DNA of 64,000 bases from Hemerocallis citrina (taxonomy: Eukaryota; Streptophyta; Magnoliopsida; Asparagales; Asphodelaceae): contig JACEHZ010000369.1 of assembly GCA_017893485.1 (NCBI GenBank), positions 62,001-126,000 of the forward strand. The letters run 5' to 3'. Positions within the stretch are counted from its first letter, which is position 1. The number at the start of each line of letters is the position of its first letter. The notes beneath the pieces were generated by a model. That model was given only the letters and a program-made list of their open reading frames with translations. It had not been told where the DNA came from and made no database searches. The translations under genes were made by a program, and so were the position numbers. Below are positions 33,901 to 45,900 of this stretch, piece after piece.

Positions 33901-36900
33901 TTTGCTTTGATGCCACCTACAACACGAACCGATACGGGATATTGTTCGTACCATTTGTTGGAGTCAACCATTATTGGCAGTCAACATTCTTAGGTCGTGG
34001 GTTCATTCCAAATGAGAATGCTTCCTCATTTGGGGTCTGTTTGGTTCAAAGGAGGGGAGGGGAGGGAAGGGGAAGGAAGGGGAAGGACTTAATGAAAACT
34101 CTGTTTGGTTCAAAGGAGGGGAGGGGAGGGAAAATAATGATTTTCTTGTTTGGTTCACAAGGGGAGGGAATGGATTTTATAATAAAATTACTTTTATACC
34201 CTTTTGCATATAATAAGAAATTCATACAACCACTTCATACAATAAGAATTGAAACAACAACGAATTAGAGAAATCTAGCTTGTTCAAATTTTTTTGAAAG
34301 AAATTGTTAGATTACTTCACCTGCCTATATGCCTACTTCTAGCATGTTTGCATCACTACTTTGAAATATCTTAATACAAAGCTGTTGTTAAGAAAATGTA
34401 GGATCCAAACAACTAGCTATTTGTTGATAAAGATGAAAATCTGAGGAGACTTGCAAACACACTCCTCCTACTACTATACATTAGCATAGATGTAGTGCAA
34501 AGTCCAAACACCTGGATCCAACTGAACACTATGCCTGGTTGGGCAATTGTTGCATACTATTTCAAAAATTTGCCACATTCTGTAGTTTTTCTGTATGGAA
34601 TATTGGCTACAGAATAATATTTGGAGACCAGAATAATATTTGGCTACAGAATAATATTTTCTGTATGGAATATTGGCTATAACTATAACATAATAATAGC
34701 ACGAGTGCTCTGTCTGCACTTTGCCAGTTGCATTAGTGGATGAGAGTATATTGTCTTGCTTATGTCCGGCTGTGCTAGCTTATCTGCTTGGCTTTGGCAG
34801 TATGGATGGCACATTGATTTCTGCCAAGTTATAAATCCTTAGGACGTTTTTATTCCATTTTTTCTATTTGATTTCACTACTTTAGGATGTTTTGTGATTC
34901 TGTTATCATAATGATTATAATTAACTAATGTCTAACACTTGCAAAAACCCTCCTGACAATAATTATCCTAGATATGTCTGGTCTTCGCTCATTCACCCCT
35001 AAGCTTTCTACTGGTATCCTATCTCAACTTGGGAATGGACTGCAGGGGAACCGCAGCACGAGGAATATTCACATAAATGCCCCCAGCCAACAAAGATCAT
35101 AGAGCCTTCAGAACAAGAAATTGCTTGTGCTTTGAATTGTCGCTATATATTAAGGTCATTGCCTGTAGCAGTCCAATAATGTATGTGGTTCTGCATCATC
35201 AGGATAGGGAGAAGGAGAGAGCGGGAGAGAAACAGTCGGTAGGGAGAACGAGAGAGGTTTTTTTATTAGATTAGGATTTAGATTTTAAAGGGCAATTTAG
35301 TCATGTCACTTTAAAAAATTACCCCTATTTTCTCTCCCTTCCAAATCCCCCCACTTTTGGAGGGGAGCCAAAATTGGCTTAGGAGGGGTGTTGCACCCCC
35401 CCATTTCCCTCCCCTCCCCTCCTAAAAATTGAACCAAACAAGAAAAGTAATAAAAAACCCCTTCCCTCCATTCCCCTCCAACCAAACAGACCCTTGAGTG
35501 GTTCTTTGAAAAGTGGCGAGGAGTAATGGGTCACGATCCGTAGGGCATCGTGACAGATGAGGATCGTAGAATAGGTGCTAGATTGAAGAAAGTTTTCATT
35601 AACACTGTTCATAGATATTGAATTTTGCATATTTTGGATAAGTTGCTGTATGAGGTGCGCATGTCAAATAATATCAATAAGTTTAGGGATGCTTTGAAGA
35701 CCATCGTCTATACGACGAAATTTAAAACTAAATTTGAAGAGAAGTGGAAAATTTTGATTTCGCGATACAAACTTGAGAATAACAAATGGTTGAACGAAAA
35801 ATTTGAAATTTGCGAGAAATGACCTCCCGTCTACGCAAGAGATTCATTTTGGAGTGGCATGTTGAGTACCGTAGCGAATCGCTACATTCATCCTTGAAGC
35901 AACATACCCATAAGTACTCATTACATGAATTTGCCGTGATCTTTGATCGAGTTTTAGCAAAACAAAGACACGAGGAACTTAAAGAAACTCATCGAAATTG
36001 CGTAGAGTGACCAAAATTAATACCGAATAGGCATTGGAGTCACAAATGGCAGGAACATACACATTAAAATTTTTCTACAAATTCCAACAAGAAGTCCAAA
36101 AAAGCTTATTACTTAATGTGAATTTCATTCCGAGTATGGATACACCCGATAGTTCAGCTTTTTCTGTAACGATTTGTGAAAATTCAGAACCGGGGAGGGT
36201 GATTTCTTTTTGCAAAGTCCGTCAAACGGCTAAATATCCTTGCTCCATGTATGAATTCGTAGGCATTCTATGCAAACATCTATTGACGGTTCTTCGGTTC
36301 ACCGATCACACCGCTTTACCGGAGCAGTATATTTGTAGACGATGGACCCGGGATCAGTTGACAAGAAGCAATACACCCATTTTCAATAGTATGAGCGACA
36401 ATTTTGCCTCCCATTTTGTGAATTGACTTAGCACTCAAGACAGTTGGTCGATCTTGGTTCTTCAGAGGGAGCGTACAAGTACATGCTCGACCACATGCTT
36501 AAGGGCGTTGAAGGCGTTTCTCACATTCAATCCAGGAATAGCACACAACGCGAAGGTAGTGCACAACCGGATAGTGGTGGACATGCACATGCACCAGTGG
36601 GGGACCCTGTACAATGTACTATAAAGGGAAGGCATAGAGGGAAGAGATTGAAGTCCATACGAGCCAAAAAACGAAGAGACCAAGACTTTGCAGGACATGT
36701 CTTCGTGTCGTATGTCACGATTCACTAAATTGCCCTAAAAATATGGCAAGGTAATATATATAAGACTTAAGTATATATTAATTTGACTCAATCAATCTTA
36801 ACTTCTTGTTGTTGACACCAATTCATTCTTCTCATTTTTTTAGTGGATCGGTAGCACATGAAGAAGCTCCAATCGGTGGAGAGAGTGATGACAATGAAGA

Positions 36901-39900
36901 TGAAGATTCGTGCTAAGGTAATTTTTGTATTATGTATGTCATGTTTAACTTTGTGGACCTTCTTTCTACAATTTCTTTTTTTTTCCAATTGATGAGAAGA
37001 TAATTATTCATTTCTACAATTCCTTCTTTTTTTTGTAGGTTCGGAATGAAAGTTGAGCGTGCCGATGGAAGCTGTGGGTCATCAAAAATTTAATACCCTT
37101 TTGATTGTATATATATGCTCAATTTGTGTAATTTATGTATGTGTGCAATTTGTGTATTTATAAGTAGATTTTTGGTGTATTTAAGTAGAGTGCAATTTGT
37201 GTATATGTGCACTTTGTGTATTTGTGAACTGCTTTATATTGTTGTGAATGTTGATGTTGTAACTGGTTTGCGAATGTTTATGTATGTGTGCACTTTGTGT
37301 ATTTGTAAACTATATATCTCCTGTGGGTTTATTTTTATTTTTAAATTTCTTTGAACCTAACCCGTTATCAGCAATAATGGATTAGGTAGACTGAAAATGT
37401 GTACAAACAGCGAATTGGTGATCTGAATTTCTGAATTGTTGTGATATGAGTTTCTGAGTTGTTGTGATCTGATATATATTGTTGTATTGTTGTGATCTGA
37501 GTTTCTGAATTGTTATGAATGAACTCTTTTTGTGAAGTTGTATTTTCATCCACAAGCAGCAAATACACTGTCAATATATCTCGACCTAACCCGCTATTGA
37601 CCTTAATCCGTCATCCCCAATAACGGGTTAAGTTGAAAGATATGGCAGAACTTCATCATCAACAGACCAAGTATTCATTGAACACTATCAATATCTCTCT
37701 ACCTAACCCGTTATTGACGATCTTAACCCGTCATCCCCAATAACGGGTTAAGTTGAGAGATATTGGTAGAACTTGGTCATCTACAGACCAAGTATTCATA
37801 GAATACTGTCAATATCTCTCTACCTAACCCGTTATTGACGATGACAGGTTAAGTGATCTTAACCCGTCATTCCCAATAACGGGATAAGTAGAGAGATATT
37901 GGCAGAACTTGGTCTTCTACAGACCAAGTATTCATAGAAAACTGTCAAAATCTCTCTACCTAACCCGTTATTGACGATGACGGGTTAAGTGATCTTAACC
38001 CGTCATCCCCAATAACTTGCCAACTTGGTGAAAAGGACAAGTCCATAACTTGTCTACTATTACATTTCACTCTACAAAGTGAGTACCATATGTAGATAAT
38101 GTTTTATTACAGTAATTTTCACTCTATTACATTTCACTCTACAAAGTGGACAAGTCCATGACTTGCCTACTATTACAGTAATTTATTAGGCAAGTTATTG
38201 GGGATGACGGGTTAAGATCACTTAACCCGTCATCGTCAATAACGGGTTAGGTAGAGAGATATTGACAGTGTTCTGTGAATACTTGGTCTGTAGATGACCA
38301 GGTTCTGCCAATATCTCTCAACTTAACCCGTTATTGGGGATGACGGGTTAAGATCACTTAACCCGTCATCGTCAATAACGGGTTAGGTAGAGAGAGATTG
38401 ACAGTGTATTTGCTGTTTGTGGATGAAAATACTTCACAAAAAGAGTTCATTCATAACAATTCAGAAACTCAGATCACAACAATACAACAATATATATCAG
38501 ATCACAACAACTCAAAAACTATCACAACAATTCAGAAACTCAGATCACCAATTCATTCACATAAATAAAAACTCAGATCACAACAATATATATGATACGA
38601 CAGATAATATGACATTAATTACCAAATATTCATCTCAACAATTTATTCAACTACATTTGTGGAATTATTTCAAGTAGCAATTACAAGACATTCAGTACAA
38701 AATATTCATCTCAACAATGAAGTAGTCTAGATGGATCAATACATTTATCTTTATGGTTGACTTCCGTGGATGCCCGGTATTTATCTACAACATTTATCAA
38801 CATAGAAACAAACTTTGCATTAGTTATTTGAGGAATAAAATCATCAACCAAACACTAAAATACTAATAACGAATCACTTGTTACATACTACCTTTTATGA
38901 CCACGTGGTTTGCGACCACTGGGTGTAAATTGATCAGGCAGGTTCCTATTTCGTTGAGGATTTCGTCGTCTACCTTGCGTCTCGGGGGATTGAGGGTCAT
39001 CTGACCACTGCTCCGCATCTTCTTCAGGTGGTTGCTGTTGTTGAACTTGTTGTGGCTCGGCGATGTGAATTTCAGGCCTTGTCACGCTCTTTCGCCTAGG
39101 AACTGCCACGTTGGCTTTTAAATATGCATCAAGTTGCGGACCTTCACCCACCTCTTTAAGACTACGGCGGCACGGCTTTAGCATCTCCTGCATTAATTCC
39201 TTAACGCTCACGGGTACCTTACTCTTCAAGAAGCGAGTAGCTATCCGAACGTTTTCCCATGTGTTTTCAATCTACATTAGGTTGAAATTTTCAATTTAAA
39301 CATGTACACTAAATGTATCATCCCATCCTCAAATAACAATACATGCATAGTAAATGTATGAAATTGCGTGAAATTTTAGTAACCAAGTTCCAATACGTCG
39401 ACGCCTTTGATTGATACATCAGCTGGGAAGAAGAATATGCTGGTGGTGGTTCTTCCTCGTTGGGGGAATCGGAATCTGCACACCGGCTGGTACAGCAGCT
39501 TATGGAGAAACATACAACCGTGTAATGCGCCTGTACCACGTCATGTATACATGTTGGAAAGAGTCATCGAACGGTATAGCGAAGAACATCATATTCGGTG
39601 TCATCTGATACCGCATGGTGTTCCAGTTGGCCACATGGACCCGGTGGAAATCAGTCCAATCGAAGTTGGGCACTCGACCTGTTCCTCTCACCTCGTGCAA
39701 TTTTTTATCATAACACCGGACTTTGGAAATCTTCTGCTGATATCCGAATTGGCGCATCACTCTATCCGGATACTGGAACTCAACAATAGAAAAATTTACA
39801 AGTGGTGCAGCCGTCAACCAAAGGGCACCAGCCAAACAAACCGGTGGAACCGTTTCCAACCTGACGGTCGAGTACGGTTTCCAATTGATGAACTCGTTCC

Positions 39901-42900
39901 GCAAGTTATCTAACTCATCTCTATAATAGATAAGTGATTGTTGTGGGTTATCGACCCACGTGTGCTGTCCCGCCTAATATACCCCTAAAGGAGGTAACAA
40001 CTTTGGAACCGGTGGGTCGGCAAATCAATCCGGTGTTGGTTCAATAATATGGGGATGTCCGATGTGGATTCGTTTCCAACTCCAGATTTGCAATAGAAAT
40101 ATCGGGCCACCTATTTGTACGGCACTTAATGCACATGCGCATAAATTCCTATACAGTAGCGCCAATGCCGCACTTCCCCAACTGAAATGGCCGGCAAAAC
40201 CAAAATTTTCCAACAACCGTAAATACATCAGTGGCACGCTCGCACCGGATGAGTTAGGGAAGATCACTCCCTTGATCGAACTGAAAATGTACGCACGAGC
40301 ATAGTAACGTAGGGAAGTGATTTCCCGTCGAAGATTTCATCCCAAAATTCAGCTTCCGCTTTATCTTTCGCATCATCTAAGACTTGATCTAATAGATTTG
40401 GATCATATTCTTCGGGAGTATCTCTGAGGATTTCTCTTTCAACGGCCTCTCTTTTTTGGATCAACGACTCCTCAACATCGATACCGAGCAGATCACGAAC
40501 AACTGCTACTCGGTCAAAATCCATGTTCCCCGTCACGGCAACCATATCTATTGGTAGCCCAGTAATGAGTGCTACATCTTGGAAAGTGACGGTCATCTCA
40601 CCCACCGGTAGGTAGAATGTGTGGGTCTCTGGCCTCCATCATTCAACCAGAGTTGTAAGTAGAGGTCGGTTAAGCTTCACATCCCCAATAAATCGAGCTC
40701 TGTAGAAACCGGCTTCAACTAAGTACGGAGTGATACGGAGGTCCATGGGAAGAACCGCGTGCTTCCGGAAGTTGCACTTCTTTGCGGACCAAGTTCACAT
40801 GGCTTCGGATCGGTGTCTGGATTGCAACGAAAGTAAGCTTGAGTTCAACGGTCCAGGAGGTGCAACGGAAACCGAAGACGACGGACCGGCCTCGGCAGAT
40901 GTAGATTGACGGCCACCAACCTATACGAACAAAGATAAATGTTGTTATTATTGAGACAATATTACATATCCGTATTCAAAATCAATAATTATCAATCTTA
41001 CCTCTGTCATTGGTGCGCCACTAGCACTACCAGAAGGATTTCTCGATCACCTCGTTCTAGCCATTTATCTGTGAATAAAAAATTTAAGCTTAGTTGATAC
41101 GGGTTACATCCATTTATCTATCAGTAATAAACAAAGCGAAAATGTGTAAAAAATGCACAAAACACAACGAAAAATAGCAATACTATGTAACTTGTTCGAA
41201 TTCACGTAACACAAGTCACCCCAACTTGTAGAAGCGAGTTTCGAGTCACGGTTTGCGAGATACGGTCGCGTACCGCTTTATTTGGTTTTTTTACCAAAAG
41301 GGATACGCGGCCGTATCTCTCGAACCGTGAGTCGAAACTCACTTCTGTAAGTTGGGGTGACTTGTGATAAGTGAGACCAACCAACTCCCAAAGTTTCGTA
41401 TTTTTTGGAGGTCGTTTGAAGGGTTTTCAAGTCTAACCGCACTAAAAAAAGTTCTAAATCATTTACTTATAGTTCGATGAACGTGAGAAAACCGCACAAA
41501 CGGCATCCAAATTTTATAAAACTTTGCAACTTGGTCGAATTCACGTAACACAAGCCATCCCAACTTGTAGAAGCGAGTTTCGAGTCACGGTTTGCGAGAT
41601 ACGGCCGTGTATCGTTTTATTTGGTTTTTTTAAACCAAAAGCGATACGCGGCCGTATCTCTCGAACCGTGCTTCGAAACTCACTTCTACAAGTTGGGGTG
41701 ACTTGTGCTAGGTGAGAACAACCAACTCGCAAAGTTTCGTATTTTTTTAGGTCGTTTGAAGGGTTTTCTAGTATAACCGCACTGAAAAATTTCTAAGTCA
41801 TTTACTTATAGTTCGATGAACGTGAGAAAACCGCACAAATGGCATCCAAAATTTATAAAACTTTGCAACTTTGTCGAATTCACGTAACACAAGCCACCCC
41901 AACTTGTAGAAGAGAGTTTCGAGTCACGGTTTGCGAGATACGGCTGTGTACCGCTTTATTTGGTTTTTTTATACCAAAAGCGATACGCGGTCGTATCTCT
42001 CGAACCGTGAATCGAAACTCACTTCTGCAAGTTGGGGTGGCTTGTGATAGGTGAGACCAACCAACTCCCAAAGTTTCGTATTTTTTGGAGAGTGTTTGAA
42101 GGATTTTCTAGTCAAACTGCAGTATAAAAGTTCTAAGTCATTTACTTATAGTTCGATGAACGTGAGAAAACCGCACAAACGACATCCAAAATTTATAAAC
42201 TTTGCAACTTGATCGAATTCACGTAACACAAGCCATCCCAACTTGTAGAAGCGAGTTTCGAGTCACGGTTTGCGAGATACTGCCGTGTACCACTTTATTT
42301 GGTTTTTTTTAAACCAAAAGCGATAAGCGGCCGTATCTCTCGAACCGTGCTTCGAAACTCACTTCTGCAAGTTGGGGTGACTTGTGCTAGGTGAGAACAA
42401 CCAACTCGCAAAGTTTCGTATTTTTTGGAGGTCGTTTGAAGGGTTTTCTAGTCTAACCGCACTAAAAAATTCTAAGTATTTACTTATAGTTCGATGAACA
42501 TGAGAAAACTGCACAAACGGCATTCAAAATTTATAAAACTTTGCAACTTGGTCAAATTCACGTAACACAAGCCACCCCAACTTGCATAAGCGAGTTTTGA
42601 GTCACGGTTTGCAAGATACGGCTGTGTACCGCTTTATTTGGGTTTTTTTATACCAAAAGCGATATGCGGCCGTATCTCTCGAACCGTGAGTCAAAACTCA
42701 TTTCTGCAATTTGGGGTGGCTTGTGATAGGTGAGACCAACCAACTCCCAAAGTTTCGTATTTTTTGGAGTTCGTTTGAAGGGTTTTCTAGCCTAACCGCA
42801 CTAAAAAAATTCTTAGCCATTTACTTATAGTTCGATGAATGTGAAAAAACTGCACAAACGACATCCAAAATTTATAAAACTTTGCAACTTGGTCGAATTT

Positions 42901-45900
42901 ACGTACCACACGCCACTCCAACTTGTGGAAGTAAATTTCGACTTACGGTTTGCTAGGTACTGCCCGTGTACCGCTTTATTTGGTTTTTTTTTCAACCAAA
43001 AGCGATATGCAGCCGTATCTCTCGAACCGTAAGTCGAAACTCATTGCTACAAGTTGGGGTGGATTGTGCTACGTGAGACCACCTACTCGCAAAGTTTCGT
43101 ATTTTTTGAAGGTCGATTGCAGGATTTTCAAGCTTAACCGCACTAAAAACTTTCTAAATAATTTCGTATATATCGAACGTAAAAAGCATGGAAAAATATT
43201 CTTGGATTTTTTTCGTTGTATGACCAAAAAAAGTTGAAAATATAATTTTCTTACCCAACCACACCTATTTGGTGTAATCTTATGATAACTTTATAAATGA
43301 TTTCATCCCCTAACTCTCTTCTTCATACTAAGATCAACTTGAGTTATAAGCAGATGTAATACACAAACAAAAAACTTGTAGAAAATAATTAATGACTTGA
43401 AACCTCTAGTTATAACCTTGTCAGTGACTAAGATCAAACAGATTGTTTATTATCAGATATTATTGGTAAGTAATATAGTTATATCTGAATGTGAGTGAAA
43501 ACCATAAATTGGCACAATTGCAAGAACGCCAATAAAGCCTTTCTTCTTCAGCAAGCATTGACATTTATAGCACTTGGTGAGATGATCAATCTTAGAATAG
43601 TCTTGTTCGGTGTTCTTACTTGTATTGTCATTTCTAAGTTAGTTGGGATTTGAAGTAGGCTTGCTTAGGTAAGACTTGTTGGGGTACTGATGAGATGAGT
43701 GCTCAGGTCTAGGGGGGTCAAGGAGGGTCATTCTAGAGGAATGATCCATCGAATTGCTTGCCTTATCATGGGAACTTGCTTTAAGGAAATCCATATTGAT
43801 GACAAGGGCATAAGTTGCTGCTAATGAGTCCACATTTCTATGAATTAGCTCATTCCTCAATCAGCTCGTAATCCAGCCCTGATTCTAGAGAGAGTTTGTT
43901 CTTTGCTCTCTTTACCTAAGGCATTGCACCGAATAAGGAAGTCATCAAACTTATCAACATACTCTTGGGTGGATTTCCTTAATAGAGTTGGTTTCACGAA
44001 TCTAGTAATCGGGTGTGAAACGATAACAGTACGTATCTCTCAGTGAACTTCTTTTTCATGGCTTCCCAAGTGGATATGGGTGTCAGGCCTCGGCTTCTAC
44101 AAGCATGTTCAAGATTGGTCCAGTATTGTTGAGTTTTTCCAGTCAATTTTATCGTGGCAAATTTGACCTTCAAGGCTTCGCTCAAGTCAAACCACACGAA
44201 GTAGTGGACCATGGCACGGATCCAATCAAGATAAGCTTGGGGTTTCATGTGGCCTTCAAAATGGGGAACGTCAGCCTTAACGTTCTTGTATTGTTCATTA
44301 GGGTCACGATCTTGACGTCGGCCGTTACGATCATTCCCTTGAGAGATCTGACGATTAGCATGAAGTTCAGGGGCAACAGTTTGATTTAATTCTACTTTCT
44401 CAAGTCTCTGATTGATATTGGCAAGAGTTGCTTGAATAGAAGATAGGGTAGCGGAAATATCAGAGTTGTCCATCTTAGTTTGGGGAGGTCTAGGGTTCCT
44501 AATTGAGTGGTCTGGGAGGGACAAGAAAGGCTCTTCGGGATTTATGATGGTGCTGCGAAGACACATTCACCAATGGTGACAACTAGGGGTCGTGTGTGCT
44601 GAAATTTGGGAAAAACATGTCTAAATGCAATTAAGTTTTTTTTTTTTATAATCTGAAGTGATCTAAAAGAACGAAAGAAAATGAAATTAAAGACTCTAGA
44701 CAACCCTAAATGAATGCAAAAATTTAAGACTAAATGATGCAGGAACTAGGGTTTTACGAACCTTCGCTCTGATACCAAAATACTGTAAAACGTAATCCTA
44801 AATAGAGAGTTTCCAAGAATTTTAAAGGATTAATTTTACCAACATGTAATGCGGATCAAGTTAGAAATTAAAACAGTTAATCGGTTCAATGGATTTTCAA
44901 GAATTAAGTTATGTTTAACAGGCCCAATTAACAATTCAGTTCTAACAATCAGTAATTATATCCCTAAGCTCTCTAGCAAGTAAAAGATGCAATATTGATT
45001 TGTATTCTATTTAGGCAAGTAGAACACTCACTCTCAATATTTGTTGACGACAGTTAAATCAAATAATATGATAGAGACGATAGAGCAATAATACAAATAT
45101 TTAAGAAGTGAAAAGAGTTTACTGGGAGTTCGAAAAAAAATTAGCAACAGAAAGGAGGTTGTTGTTGTGCTGTAGGCGTCAGGTAGCAGGTGCTGGCTGT
45201 GGTTGATGGAGGCTGCACAAGGTGGAGCTTCGAGTGGTCGAAGAGGGTAGCAAGGAGCTGTTGGCGATGGTTGAGGGGTGCAGTGGGGTTCCAGTGATGA
45301 AGCGACAAGGGGGTGAGTGGCGCCAGCGGCTGTTGGTGGTGGGGTGAAAAGAGGCAGCGGCTACAGGTAGCCGCAACGGTGGAGCGCTCGGGGCTGTTGA
45401 GGGCTGTGAGCAAGGTGATGCTGAGGCTTGGAGATGATGGACTTGGGAGTTGCGGCTGAAGGGAGAAAGTCGACTAGAGGGGAACGGCTTCGGGGTGTAG
45501 GATCGAGACGACGGTTGTGGTGAGGTCGGAGATGGAGGCTAGGGTTTCGGTCAGGGCTTGAAGGAAGAAGCGGAAAAGAGGATTAGGGTTGGATTTAATT
45601 TTATTTGAGGATTAGAGTTTAGGATTTTAATTTGGGGATTAGGGTTTGGGAATTGAAGCGGATTTGGGGATTTGATGGTAGTTTTAGAGTTTATCACAAA
45701 CCTTAAAATTTTATTAGGATTTATCACAAACCCTAATAATTGGATCTTAATTGTATCACACAAAAAGAGATATGAAGAGCAAAACTTAACACGGTATTTT
45801 TTTAAAATCAAGAATAGCATAACTTCTCATTAATCTCAAGGTCTATATATATGCTCAAAACAAATTTTGATACAAATCTTAAAATATTCTAAAATCTCAG

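Larger units (their letters stand above)
31699..43180. mobile_element. Mutator-like element (MULE) with a transposase and a PMD gene, flanked by inverted tandem arrays
   Basis: It holds a MURA/FAR1-type transposase on the plus strand (33147-36930) and a plant mobile domain gene on the minus strand (38888-41064). Both start next to an array of about 340-bp units, and the right array is the reverse complement of the left. The outermost inverted similarity runs from about 31699 (CGTTCCATATATATTAAATT) to about 43180 (its complement). A 9-bp target duplication was not found, so the ends are approximate. Both genes carry stops, and a Harbinger-like element interrupts the transposase. It lies in intron 1 of the DUF2301-type gene. 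Confidence 0.78.

Noticed and set aside
41202..42071. Several 60-80 residue open frames on both strands with repeated RSEFR-TVREIRP-like peptides
   Set aside because: They recur once per 340-bp unit and on both strands because the unit is palindromic. They are a by-product of the repeat array, not a protein family.
45141..45413. Minus-strand open frame rich in Leu, His, Pro and Thr
   Set aside because: It lies wholly within a gypsy LTR and has only biased composition, with no domain.
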